Source: Okeania hirsuta
GTDB taxonomy: Bacteria; Cyanobacteriota; Cyanobacteriia; Cyanobacteriales; Microcoleaceae
DNA: 54,222 nucleotides
Direction: 5' to 3'
Assembly: GCF_003838195.1 (NCBI RefSeq)
Contig: NZ_RCBY01000024.1
Location: 1-54,222 of the forward strand
A model generated the notes under the pieces. The model searched no databases. It saw only the letters and a program-made list of their open reading frames with translations, and was not told the origin of the DNA. Positions 9,573-18,038 of the stretch are shown here, in pieces. Numbering within the stretch: the stretch's first letter is position 1; each line of letters starts with the position of its first letter. The translations under genes were made by a program, and so were the position numbers.

Positions 9573-10395
9573 ATGACTAATATTCCGCTAGAAATTCAAC
9601 CCTATAAACGTGAAGCTTGGAAACCAATAACTATCGATGGAGATGGTGCTTTAACTGCTTCTAAATTTGCTGGTAAACCAAGGTTTACCAAAAGATGAAC
9701 AATGGCCGAAATGTCCTCATTGCCAAAATCCTCTACAATTCTTTCTTCAGCTAAACCTTAATACCTTACCAGAAGCATTAAAAAATGAATTTGGCAGTGG
9801 TATTTTACAGATGTTTTATTGCACTAATGAAGAACTACTTTGTGATTGCGATAATGAAGGATGGGAACCATTTTCCGACATTCATTTAATTAGAATTTTT
9901 CAGCCAGAAACAGAAGCACAAGATGTAAAAATTCCTGAAAATCAAAAAGTTTTTCCTCCTAAATTAATCGTCGATTGGCAACAACTAGAAGATTATCCTA
10001 ACTATGCTGAAGCAGCATAATTTGGTATAGAATTAGATGATGAATTATATGAAGATAATTTCTTAACTGAAGAGGATAGTTTCCCAATTGAAGGAGATAA
10101 ATTATCCGGCTGGCCTTTCTGGATTCAGGGAATAGAATATCCTAATTGTCCGATTTGTGGTGAAAGAATGAGATTAGTTTTTCAGGTTGATTCTGACGAT
10201 AATTTATCTTTTATGTTTGGGGATTCTGGTTGTGGTCATATTACTCAGTGCCAACATCATAAAAATCAAGTAGCATTTGCTTGGACTTGTTTATTATATA
10301 GCACTCAGCAGTTACTTTTTTGGTTTTTAAGTTATTATTTTACCTTACTCATCTACCGCCTTTTGATAATATTATTTTTCTTGAAATACACTTAA
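9573..10395 (+). pseudogene. DUF1963 (YwqG-like) protein, broken
   Basis: Translation from the ATG at 9573 gives MTNIPLEIQPYKREAWKP and then hits a stop because one extra T sits in the TTT at 9684-9686. Removing it restores LPKDEQWPKCPHC. That frame runs on to an in-frame TAA at 10018-10020, after which it continues with GDKLSGWPFWIQ, YPNCPICGERM, FMFGDSGCG and QCQHHKNQ. These are the conserved blocks of DUF1963, a family of small proteins of unknown function that carries CxxC pairs in bacteria. The normal C-terminus after WTC is not recognisable. Two lesions make sequencing error an unlikely full explanation. The gene lies between the ATPase and permease of an ABC exporter, and whether it belonged to that operon is unknown. 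Confidence 0.85.
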
Positions 10396-10436
10396 TCAAA
10401 GCTCCTGTTTAAATTAATAGTAAATAATTAAAAACA

Positions 10437-11225
10437 ATGAAAAAAATTATCAAAATTGCTAAAGTTTTTCTATCTACTTACTACGCCTATATGTTAGAAT
10501 ATAGAGCTGAACTATTCTTATGGGTATTGTCATCTTCTTTGCCTTTTATTATGATGGGAGTCTGGATAAAAGCTTCAGTAGCAGGAGAATTTGCATTAGA
10601 TAAATCACAGTTTTCTCATTATTTCTTAGCTGTATTTATTGCCCGTGCAATCACACCTGTTTGGGTGATTTGGGATTTTGAAAAAGAAGTAGTTCAGGGG
10701 AAATTATCTCCTAAATTATTACAACCGATAGATCCTGTTTGGCATCATTTCTTTGGTCATATTGGAGAAAGGCTTGCTAGAGGACCTTTTATTTTAGGTT
10801 TAATATTATTATTGTTGATTCTATATCCCCGGATATTTTGGTTGCCAAGTTTGGGTGATTTTTTGTTATTTTTAATTGTAGCAGTAATGGCATTTGCATT
10901 ACGATTTTTAATTCAATATACAATGGCTTTGTTTGCCTTTTGGATAGAAAGAGCTAGCGCGCTTGAGCAGCTTTGGTTTTTACCTAATATGTTTTTATCG
11001 GGAATAACTGCTCCATTAGAAGTGTTTCCAGAATCAGTATATCAAATAGCATTATGGACTCCGTTTCCTTATATAATTTATTTTCCTGCTTCTATTTTAG
11101 TAGGGTTGCCTGTGGATATTGGACGCGGGTTATTGATGATGTTTGCTTGGGGTGCGATATTTTTGGGATTAAATCGTTGGTTGTGGCGAAAGGGGTTAAA
11201 GCAATATTCGGGGATGGGTGCTTAA
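10437..11225 (+). CDS. ABC-2 type exporter permease (DUF990 family)
   Basis: This 262-aa integral membrane protein has about six hydrophobic helices. It begins with a short cytoplasmic amphipathic part (KIAKVFLSTYYAYMLEYRAELFL), as in the DUF990/ABC2_membrane_6 permeases. Conserved-looking stretches include WVIWDFEKEVVQGKLSPKLL in the first cytoplasmic loop and the SGITAPLEVFPE segment before the last pair of helices. It would form the channel for the ATPase at 7957. This family commonly works as two different permease subunits. No second permease follows here, because the downstream 760 bp is repeats and a broken Uma2 gene. The partner may be lost, lie elsewhere, or the protein may act as a homodimer. 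Confidence 0.88.
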   Translation: MKKIIKIAKVFLSTYYAYMLEYRAELFLWVLSSSLPFIMMGVWIKASVAGEFALDKSQFSHYFLAVFIARAITPVWVIWDFEKEVVQGKLSPKLLQPIDPVWHHFFGHIGERLARGPFILGLILLLLILYPRIFWLPSLGDFLLFLIVAVMAFALRFLIQYTMALFAFWIERASALEQLWFLPNMFLSGITAPLEVFPESVYQIALWTPFPYIIYFPASILVGLPVDIGRGLLMMFAWGAIFLGLNRWLWRKGLKQYSGMGA

Positions 11226-11232
11226 TAATTAA

Positions 11233-11490
<258 letters not shown>

Positions 11491-11506
11491 ATAATTAGTT
11501 ATTAAT

Positions 11507-11757
<251 letters not shown>

Positions 11758-11806
11758 ATAATTAATAATTAATCATTACCTCTCCTTGAAAAGAAGATGA
11801 TTGACG

Positions 11807-11915
11807 CTTATAGCGGTTTTCATTAACATAGAATACAACTATTTCTGTAGCTTATTAAACTTTAGGTATATCTATAATTTTTACTGTAGTCAACATGAGT
11901 GAAAACCGCTATAAG
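11807..11915. mobile_element. MITE-like element with CTTATAGCGGTTTTCA ends
   Basis: The 109-bp segment begins CTTATAGCGGTTTTCA and ends TGAAAACCGCTATAAG, an exact 16-bp terminal inverted repeat. Single ends of the same type (AGCGGTTTTCAT, AAAACCGCTGT) occur near 5850 and 45445. It is non-coding. Confidence 0.8.
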
Positions 11916-11985
11916 GAAAATGTTTTCTTCTCTTGGTTTTAACCAGAGGTAATTATCCATTATCAATTAATGAATCCTTCCTTCT

Positions 11986-12553
11986 TCAACCATCAAAAAC
12001 TGTAGAAACTTTCAAATTAAGCCTTCTAAATCCAGGAGATAATACTAAATCATTACCAGAAAAACTACCTACTTCTGTATAACTTGTGCCGATTAATTTT
12101 AATATTAAAATAGTTTTAGTTTCAGGGTCAACAATCCAATATTCAGGAATACCACAATCTTGATATTGAATTCTCTTCGCAATATAGTTTCTTTCTCTTT
12201 GTATCTCTCCAGGATTAACGACTTCAACAACTAACAAAGGAGGATACATAGAAAGGCGAATTATTCTGCTTTAATAATTTTTGAATATGTTCTTCTCCGA
12301 TGATAGTCAAATCGGGATAGCGGTTTTTCGGCTCTCCTCTAACCTCTAATTCTAATCCTTGACTCCGTACTCGACGATGACCTAAAAGTAAGGCAAATCT
12401 CAGCAACAAGAAAGTAGCAATTTCAACATTTAAACGTGATTCTGGAGGCATTTAAATTAATTCACAATTAAATAATTCACAGAGTTTTTCTGAATTTTTA
12501 CTGTATGATAAATATTCTTCAAAACTTTGAAATTTATGTTTAACTTGTACCAT
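11986..12553 (-). pseudogene. Uma2-family (DUF820) putative nuclease, broken
   Basis: The reading frame from the ATG at 12553 starts MVQVKHKFQSFEEYLSY and meets TAA at 12452-12454 exactly where related proteins continue with MPPESRLNVEIATFLLLRF. The frame then runs through RSQGLELEVRGEPKNRYPDL and shifts by one base near 12266-12275. After the shift it reads RLSMYPPLLVVEVVNPGE, YQDCGIPEYWIVDPE and LVLSPGFRRLNL. The PD, EVV and WIVDPE blocks are the PD-(D/E)XK core of the Uma2 family, which is much expanded in cyanobacteria with unknown physiological role. A stop and a frameshift both interrupt it, so it is probably not expressed as a full protein. Confidence 0.85.
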
Positions 12554-13065
12554 CAGATTCACTTCTGTTGTCAAGATTGTGTGTATGCGAGGAATCAGGA
12601 AAAAAAATAGGAAAATATATATTTTGTCGCTTGATTCAGATAAATAAGTTTATCTAAAATAGTAAGTAATAGAAAATCCGGAGGGAGATTTTTTATCAGC
12701 AAGAAGCTATGTTTTTTGATATAGCAGTTGAAGTAAAGGGCGCAGACATCTCAAAAACTTAAAACTAAAACAACACCAGATTTTTCCTTCTTCCTTCTTT
12801 CTTCTGATATAACTGATTATGCAAATATAATATTATTGACCGAAAATTTTTAGTCCCAAGCCTCCCCTTTTAAGGGGATAAAAAAAGATAATATTCCATA
12901 TTTCAAGCCTCCTTATTGCAGAGGTACTGTTAACGCAGTTCCTCCGTTAGGAGGCTAACTGATAACTGAAATGACCTACACCAATTTTTAACTTGATGAG
13001 ATACATATTTTTAGAGCTTCATTGAACAAATAAATAAAATACTATAGGAATTAATTACATTATTT
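12554..13065. other. Intergenic gap with repeat
   Basis: It holds one copy of the ATATAGCAG element (12719-12811) and a fragment rich in CCTCC/GGAGG inverted pieces (about 12905-12955) that recalls a stretch near 48430. No gene is seen. Confidence 0.6.
12719..12811. repeat. ATATAGCAG element (copy 1)
   Basis: It begins ATATAGCAGTTGAAG, includes GACATCTCAAAAACTTAAAAC and ends in a CTTCTTCC-rich tract. Related copies lie at 15918-16005, 25858-25941 and 31921-32020, where the two ends read TATAGCAG and CTGCTATA. Confidence 0.65.
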
Positions 13066-13500
13066 TTAATCTTCCTCAATATACTCTGCTATACTTGGTA
13101 AATTTGCAACTCTAGTAGTAAGTAACTGAGGACCAGCAACAATAATTTTTATTGCATCTTGCTCTACAAGCTCAAACAGATATTCTTCTAAACTAGGTCT
13201 TTCTATTACTTCTTGAATATCTAATTCTACTTCTTTTTCTTTAGCTTTACGCTTTACCCGCTTCAAAACATCACTAGCTAGAGCGCGATAACCCTCTAAC
13301 ATAGAGTCTTGAAGTTTATGCAAAGGATTAGACCCTAACCAACCAGTCTGACCCAGTTCACCAATAACATCATTAATAGAGTTATTATTAATAAAAAACA
13401 CAACTCTCAATTTAGCTTGATTTTGTTGAGCTTCTGAGATTCCTTTCCACATTGCTTTATCGTAAGCATAGGGATTTGCAACCACCAACCAAATATTCAT
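13066..13500 (-). CDS. Usp-like small cytoplasmic protein paired with SLC13 transporter
   Basis: This 144-aa protein has the alternating strand-helix pattern of universal-stress (UspA/Rossmann-like) domains. It has a first strand IWLVVANP, a second strand LRVVFFINN, a long basic helix, and a fourth strand KIIVAGP. The GxxGxxG ATP-binding motif of classical UspA is not present. Its start codon lies 3 bp after the stop of the SLC13 transporter, so the two are surely co-transcribed. A regulatory partner for that transporter is a reasonable inference. The fold assignment rests on pattern only. Confidence 0.6.
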   Translation of the reverse strand: MNIWLVVANPYAYDKAMWKGISEAQQNQAKLRVVFFINNNSINDVIGELGQTGWLGSNPLHKLQDSMLEGYRALASDVLKRVKRKAKEKEVELDIQEVIERPSLEEYLFELVEQDAIKIIVAGPQLLTTRVANLPSIAEYIEED

Positions 13501-13503
13501 ATC

Positions 13504-14931
13504 TTACACCCCTAGCCCAAATAAAGGCCAATAAAATTTCGCCATTGCCAAGAATATCAAAGTCCCCACTAATTTTAGCAATAAGCCACGCTTAAAAGCT
13601 TCAGCAGGCGACACATAACCACTACCAATGATAATGGCCATTACCGGGGTACTTACTGGCAACAGAAAAGCCAGACCTGATGGCAGAGTAATACCCAATG
13701 TCATTGCTCTAGGGTCTATGCCATATTTAGCTGCTAAAGCAAGTCCAACTGGCATCAAAACTGCCACAGCAGCAGCATTACTCATTCCTTCTGTCAAAAT
13801 AGTAATAATCAAAACCATTGCCACAAAACAAATGAAACCAGAATTAATCCACGATCCCAATAAAATTTCTGCTAATGCTTGTGCTGCCCCTGTATCTCGT
13901 AACACTGCACTTAGAGCAATAGCACTACCATACATTAAAAAAATACCCCAGTTAACATCTTCTTCTACTTCTTGCCAACTTGCCAACCCAAAAATGAAGC
14001 TACACATCACCCCAAAGAAAGCTATTGTATCTAGTCCCCAAGCTGTTCCTCGAAAAATCCACAATAAAACTATCCCTGCCACTAATACTAATGTACCAAT
14101 TTCTCTTGGTGAAATTCCTCCCAGACTTTTTGACCTAATTTTGAGAAATTTTAGGGCATTTGGTAAAGACACAACTGTACCTTTTCCTATTTGGAGTAAG
14201 ATAAAATAAGCTACTGTTAACAGTAATACGACTAAAGGAATAGACCAAATAAACCATTCCACAAAACTGACATCGTATTCTCCGTTAGTGGTGCTGCGAA
14301 GAACTCCTAATGCTAGTGGTGCTCTGGCACCTCCAAGTAAAGTTGCGATACCACCAATACCACAACCCCACCCTAAAGCTAAGAATGCTGCTAGTCCAAA
14401 ACGTCCACCGGGTCTAGCTCCTGCTGCTTGTATAACTTCTATCACTACTGGAAATAACATTGCCGTAACAGCGTAGGAACTAATCACAAAAGACATTACG
14501 GCTGAAAGAATTAAAATAGAGGCAATTAAAGTATTCTGGGTATTGCCAAAACGGGAAACTACTGTTAATGCTAGACGGGTACTCAGTCCTGAGCGTTGAA
14601 TAGGACTAGCTAAAATAAATGCTCCTAATACAAAAAATACTGCTTTGTTGCCGAAATAGGCATAAGTTTCTGTGGCAGACATACTACCACTGAGGGGAAT
14701 TAAAAATAAGACCATTAAGCCTGTGACTGCTACTGGTAAGGTATTTGTTGCCCACAGGAAAGCTGTTACCCCAAATACTGCTAAAGCTCCTTTTGCTTCT
14801 TTTTCTATTCCTGCTATTGGAAACAGGAGAATACTTACATAGATTAGTGCTGCAGCTACAAACCAAAACCAACGATACTGAGGTTGACGAGATATGCGTA
14901 ACCAACTACGAAGATGTCTAATATTTTCCAT
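13504..14931 (-). CDS. SLC13/DASS family anion:sodium symporter
   Basis: This 475-aa protein has about 11-12 hydrophobic helices. Its two internal halves each carry the family's substrate/sodium loops. The first is around SYAVTAMLFPVVIEV and the second around EGMSNAAAVAVLMPVGLALA, followed by GITLPSGLAFLLPVSTPVMA. DASS proteins take up sulfate, dicarboxylates or related anions with sodium. The Ser-Asn-Thr motif of dicarboxylate carriers appears here in altered form (SSYAVTA, SNAAA). Divergent placement beside an APS kinase-like gene favours sulfate, but this is inference from context. A Usp-like gene follows 3 bp downstream. Confidence 0.88.
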   Translation of the reverse strand: MENIRHLRSWLRISRQPQYRWFWFVAAALIYVSILLFPIAGIEKEAKGALAVFGVTAFLWATNTLPVAVTGLMVLFLIPLSGSMSATETYAYFGNKAVFFVLGAFILASPIQRSGLSTRLALTVVSRFGNTQNTLIASILILSAVMSFVISSYAVTAMLFPVVIEVIQAAGARPGGRFGLAAFLALGWGCGIGGIATLLGGARAPLALGVLRSTTNGEYDVSFVEWFIWSIPLVVLLLTVAYFILLQIGKGTVVSLPNALKFLKIRSKSLGGISPREIGTLVLVAGIVLLWIFRGTAWGLDTIAFFGVMCSFIFGLASWQEVEEDVNWGIFLMYGSAIALSAVLRDTGAAQALAEILLGSWINSGFICFVAMVLIITILTEGMSNAAAVAVLMPVGLALAAKYGIDPRAMTLGITLPSGLAFLLPVSTPVMAIIIGSGYVSPAEAFKRGLLLKLVGTLIFLAMAKFYWPLFGLGV

Positions 14932-15178
14932 TTATATGAGTTAAGTTGTGGAGATTTAATTGGCAATGCTATGAGGAATTTAAAATAGTTTTTACTGTTT
15001 CAATTATAGTTATAACTGATTGGGCTGTTATACTTTACGCTATATTTGACTTATAGCAAGTTAAACAATTATGTTATCATAGTAGATATCTTAAGTCAAG
15101 AAAATGATGAAACTTTAAATTCCTAAAATTCCTATTTTTATTCGGGATTTAAACTTTGTTTTTTATAGGATGTTGTGA

Positions 15179-15760
15179 ATGGAAAAAATTAATCAAACTG
15201 CTGTAACAGTGTGGTTTACTGGTTTAAGCTGTGCTGGTAAAACTACTCTGAGTCTAGCTGTGGCAGAAGAGTTGCGATCGCTTGGTTATACGGTAGAAGT
15301 TCTTGATAGTACTATAGTTCGTCAAGATATTGGTAAAAGTTTGGGTTTTAGTAAAGTTGACCGAGATGAAAATATCCGCAGAATTGGTTTTTTAGCTCAT
15401 CTTTTAACTCGTAATGGTGTGATTGTTTTAGTGTCTGCTATTTCTCCTTATAATCAAGTTCGAGCTGAGGTTAGAAAAAGAATTGGCAATTTTATGGAAG
15501 TATATGTTAATGCACCTTTAGAAGTTTGCGAAGCACGAGACAAAAAAGGACTTTATCAACTTGCCAGAGCTGGAGGAATTAAAGAATTTACTGGTATTGA
15601 TTCACCTTATGAAGCACCTCCTCATCCTGAAGTTGAATGTCTAACTGACTTAGAAACAGTTACTGAAAGTAAGGAGAAAATTATACTGAAGATGAAGAAT
15701 TTAGGTTATTTAGAACCGAGCGATCGCTCCCATATTAACGGTAGTTTTGTGCGAATTTAG
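15179..15760 (+). CDS. cysC: Adenylylsulfate kinase-like protein (CysC)
   Basis: APS kinase phosphorylates adenosine-5'-phosphosulfate to PAPS with ATP in the cytoplasm. This 193-aa protein has P-loop GLSCAGKTT (about residues 16-24), DRDENIRRIGFLAHLL, ISPYNQVRAEVR, KGLYQLARAG and FTGIDSPYEAP, all diagnostic of CysC. Two positions are unusual. The loop Gly is Cys (usual GLSGAGK), and the normally invariant LDGD-x-VR reads LDSTIVRQDI, so the second acidic residue of that motif is missing. The protein may therefore be a divergent paralog with reduced or changed activity, or a sequence variant; a second canonical copy elsewhere in the genome would be expected. A terminator follows at 15772. It diverges from the SLC13 transporter with 247 bp between starts. 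Confidence 0.88.
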   Translation: MEKINQTAVTVWFTGLSCAGKTTLSLAVAEELRSLGYTVEVLDSTIVRQDIGKSLGFSKVDRDENIRRIGFLAHLLTRNGVIVLVSAISPYNQVRAEVRKRIGNFMEVYVNAPLEVCEARDKKGLYQLARAGGIKEFTGIDSPYEAPPHPEVECLTDLETVTESKEKIILKMKNLGYLEPSDRSHINGSFVRI

Positions 15761-15771
15761 GAGATTTATTT

Positions 15772-15827
15772 AACCCAGTTTTATGATCCTAAAGTTGATT
15801 TATTTGAATCATAAAACTGAGTTTTTT
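15772..15827 (+). terminator. Intrinsic terminator after cysC
   Basis: CCCAGTTTTATGAT and ATCATAAAACTGAG form a long near-perfect stem followed by TTTTTT. It begins 12 bp after the cysC stop codon. Confidence 0.9.
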
Positions 15828-15917
15828 GACCAGACAATATTATTTACAGCAGATTCGATATATTCCATCATGGGTGAGGTATACCTATAGGGGGCAAGTC
15901 CCGCATTGGGAACATAA

Positions 15918-16005
15918 TATATAGCAGAAGAAAGAAGGAAAAGTATTACGTTGTCTGAGTTTTAAGTTTTTGATCTATCCTAACCTTTGCTTCAACTGCT
16001 ATATA
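15918..16005. mobile_element. ATATAGCAG element (copy 2)
   Basis: The 88-bp segment runs from ATATAGCAG to CTGCTATAT, a 9-bp terminal inverted repeat. It contains TTACGTTGTCTGAGTTTTAAG, shared nearly exactly with the copy at 25858. Confidence 0.7.
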
Positions 16006-16328
16006 CCAAGACTTACCCAAAAGATGAAGTTATATCATGTCCGGTTGAATAATTAGACTTTGATGGAAGGAAGGCAGAAGGCAGCTATGCTGGAGGCAGA
16101 AGGTTTTCTCCTATTATTACCTTAATTTTAGGGGTTGGTGATTAGGTAATGCCATTAAATATTTATGAACGGTACAATTATAGTTTTTTCATAGATATTT
16201 GAGACAAAAGCATTACGCATTCACCAATGCCTAATTTTATACACGCTCCGATGCTACCGAACATGATATTATAAACCATTTGTAGGGGTTAACGGTCGTT
16301 AACCCCTACCATAATTGGTGGTTATGTG

Positions 16329-16504
16329 TAATACCAAGCGTGAAAAAAGAATGTTACAAATAAGTTTAGCTCCTTTAGATGTGAAATAATTTCCTGAAAT
16401 TACTGTAGTGTCAAAGTTTTGAGTCCTAAAAATATTACTTTTAACTTTTAACTTTTAACTTTTAACTTTTAACTTTTGACTTTTGACTTCCGTGAAACGG
16501 TATA
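16329..16504. mobile_element. TATACCATTTCAC-family element (copy 1)
   Basis: It starts TAATACCAAGCGTGAAA and ends CCGTGAAACGGTATA. The middle contains GTGAAATAATTTCCTGAAAT and a run of TTTTAAC/TTTTGAC heptamers. Sister copies are at 21383-21584 and 35003-35160. Confidence 0.7.
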
Positions 16505-16555
16505 AGTCCTATTGATAACTGATAACTGATAGCTTATAGCTTATAGCTGAATTTA

Positions 16556-17731
16556 CTATAATTCAGATTGATATAACTGAGTTCTTAGTCTTTTTAATTC
16601 TGTCTCAATTGACTGATTTTGAGCTTCTGATAATTGAAATTTTGTTTGATAATCATATAACTGAATACGTAACTTTTCTAGTTCTGACTCAACTGTTTGA
16701 AGTTGAGGTTTTAATATAGTCAGTTCATCCTGAAATTGCATTGCCATAGGTCTTAATTTTTCTAATTCCTCCTGAAATTGTAACAGTTGATATTTTAATC
16801 TTTCTACTTCATACTGTTCGGGATTAACTTCAATTTTCTCACCATTATAAATATGATCGACTACTTTTCCTGTCATAATATTTCTCACTTCTTTAAGATG
16901 AATTCTATGTAAAAATGGATCTGAAAGTAAAGGAATATAATACATACAATCAGAGAAATAATAATGTGTTACTTGACTATATCTGGTGCGGTTTTTATCT
17001 AAAACTGGACTACCCCCATGTAGTAAATTTGCAGCCCAAATTAAAGCTTGCCCTTTCTTGACATAAAGTTCTACTTTTTTTAAACCATTATGTTCAATTA
17101 ATGACTGTAAAAACTCTTCATATATGGGATAAACATCATAAGGTTTATTTTGATAACTACCTGTAATTCCTAAGTCATTTAAATCAAATATTGGTAATTT
17201 ATGACTGCCAGGATAATAATGTAGCGGACCGTTATTTGCGTCTACATCTTCAAGAGCTACCCAAACTCCACACATAAACCTAGCTGGCATTGAACTAAAA
17301 TGTATACTGTCACTATGAGTAGATTGTTGAGTACCAAACTTAAAATTTAAGGTTTGAAATGGGATTGGTTCTCGCTGATAAAGTATTTTTAATAGGTTAA
17401 TAATTTTGGAAGAAGTGGCAATTTTTTTTACATCTTGATTGAATGTCCAAGCATCCTGAATTCGATCGTGATGAATCCAAGCTGATTCTACTTTGCCTTT
17501 TTCTCCATATATGGGAGTTAAGTCTTTAACTATTCTGTCTGTAGTTTCTGCAATATTTTCTATACCTAAGTCGTCTATGATTACATATCCTTGTTCGGCA
17601 AATTGTTTGACAAGTTTTTTTGTATCTTTGTCTAAAGTTAACTGGCTAAAAATTTGTTCAAAAAATGGCGAATCTACCAAAGGTAAATTCATCACAGGAG
17701 GAGTAAACTTTTTATCTGTTGTTTTGCTCAT
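16556..17731 (-). CDS. Phytanoyl-CoA dioxygenase (PhyH) family protein with C-terminal coiled coil
   Basis: This 391-aa protein has a PhyH-type Fe(II)/2-oxoglutarate dioxygenase core. The facial triad is visible as HSD (His139, Asp141) and a distal His238 in NLLHGGSP, with Arg248/Arg250 in NRTRY as the 2-oxoglutarate anchor. VWVALEDVDANNGPLHYYPGSH is the typical core between them. From about residue 306 the chain becomes a heptad-rich coiled coil (EELEKLRPMAMQFQDEL and repeats), not part of usual PhyH enzymes. The coiled coil probably mediates oligomerisation or docking (inference). Such enzymes hydroxylate lipids or secondary metabolites; the substrate is unknown. The gene stands alone among repeats. 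Confidence 0.87.
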   Translation of the reverse strand: MSKTTDKKFTPPVMNLPLVDSPFFEQIFSQLTLDKDTKKLVKQFAEQGYVIIDDLGIENIAETTDRIVKDLTPIYGEKGKVESAWIHHDRIQDAWTFNQDVKKIATSSKIINLLKILYQREPIPFQTLNFKFGTQQSTHSDSIHFSSMPARFMCGVWVALEDVDANNGPLHYYPGSHKLPIFDLNDLGITGSYQNKPYDVYPIYEEFLQSLIEHNGLKKVELYVKKGQALIWAANLLHGGSPVLDKNRTRYSQVTHYYFSDCMYYIPLLSDPFLHRIHLKEVRNIMTGKVVDHIYNGEKIEVNPEQYEVERLKYQLLQFQEELEKLRPMAMQFQDELTILKPQLQTVESELEKLRIQLYDYQTKFQLSEAQNQSIETELKRLRTQLYQSEL

Positions 17732-18033
17732 AATTTGTGAATAAAGAAATAACTAAGGAGGAGCAAAATATTATAGCAATTTTCATTAGATATCTCCAGA
17801 AAAGAGAGAGTAGGGAGTAGGGGAAAATAATTGATAATTTTTGTGCGATAATTGATTTTATTTTTGATTCTTGGAGATGTCTATTTATAGCAGGAAACAG
17901 AGAATAGGGAATAGCGGGAAAAACATTTCCCCTGATTCAGATCATCATCCACATAAGTCCTAAAATGCCTGTCTATTGCAATAGATAGTACCAAATTCAC
18001 GCCAAGGTCGTTACATTTTAATCTGTATTTTCT

Positions 18034-18038
18034 GCCTT
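18034..18038. other. Target-site duplication (left), GCCTT
   Basis: GCCTT directly precedes the left inverted repeat of the insertion sequence and is repeated at 19588-19592. Confidence 0.8.

Larger units (their letters stand above)
15828..16555. other. Repeat-rich gap between cysC and PhyH genes
   Basis: It holds an ATATAGCAG element (15918-16005) and a lone TATATCATGTCCGGTTGA end near 16033. A near-perfect palindrome GTAGGGGTTAACGGTCGT plus TAACCCCTAC lies at 16281-16310. A TATACCATTTCAC-family element (16329-16504) and short tandem GATAACT/TAGCTTA units (16510-16550) follow. No gene is seen. Confidence 0.65.

Noticed and set aside
13628-14209. 193-codon open frame on the plus strand
   Set aside because: It is antisense to the SLC13 transporter, whose motifs and codon pattern are clear; the translation has no family features.
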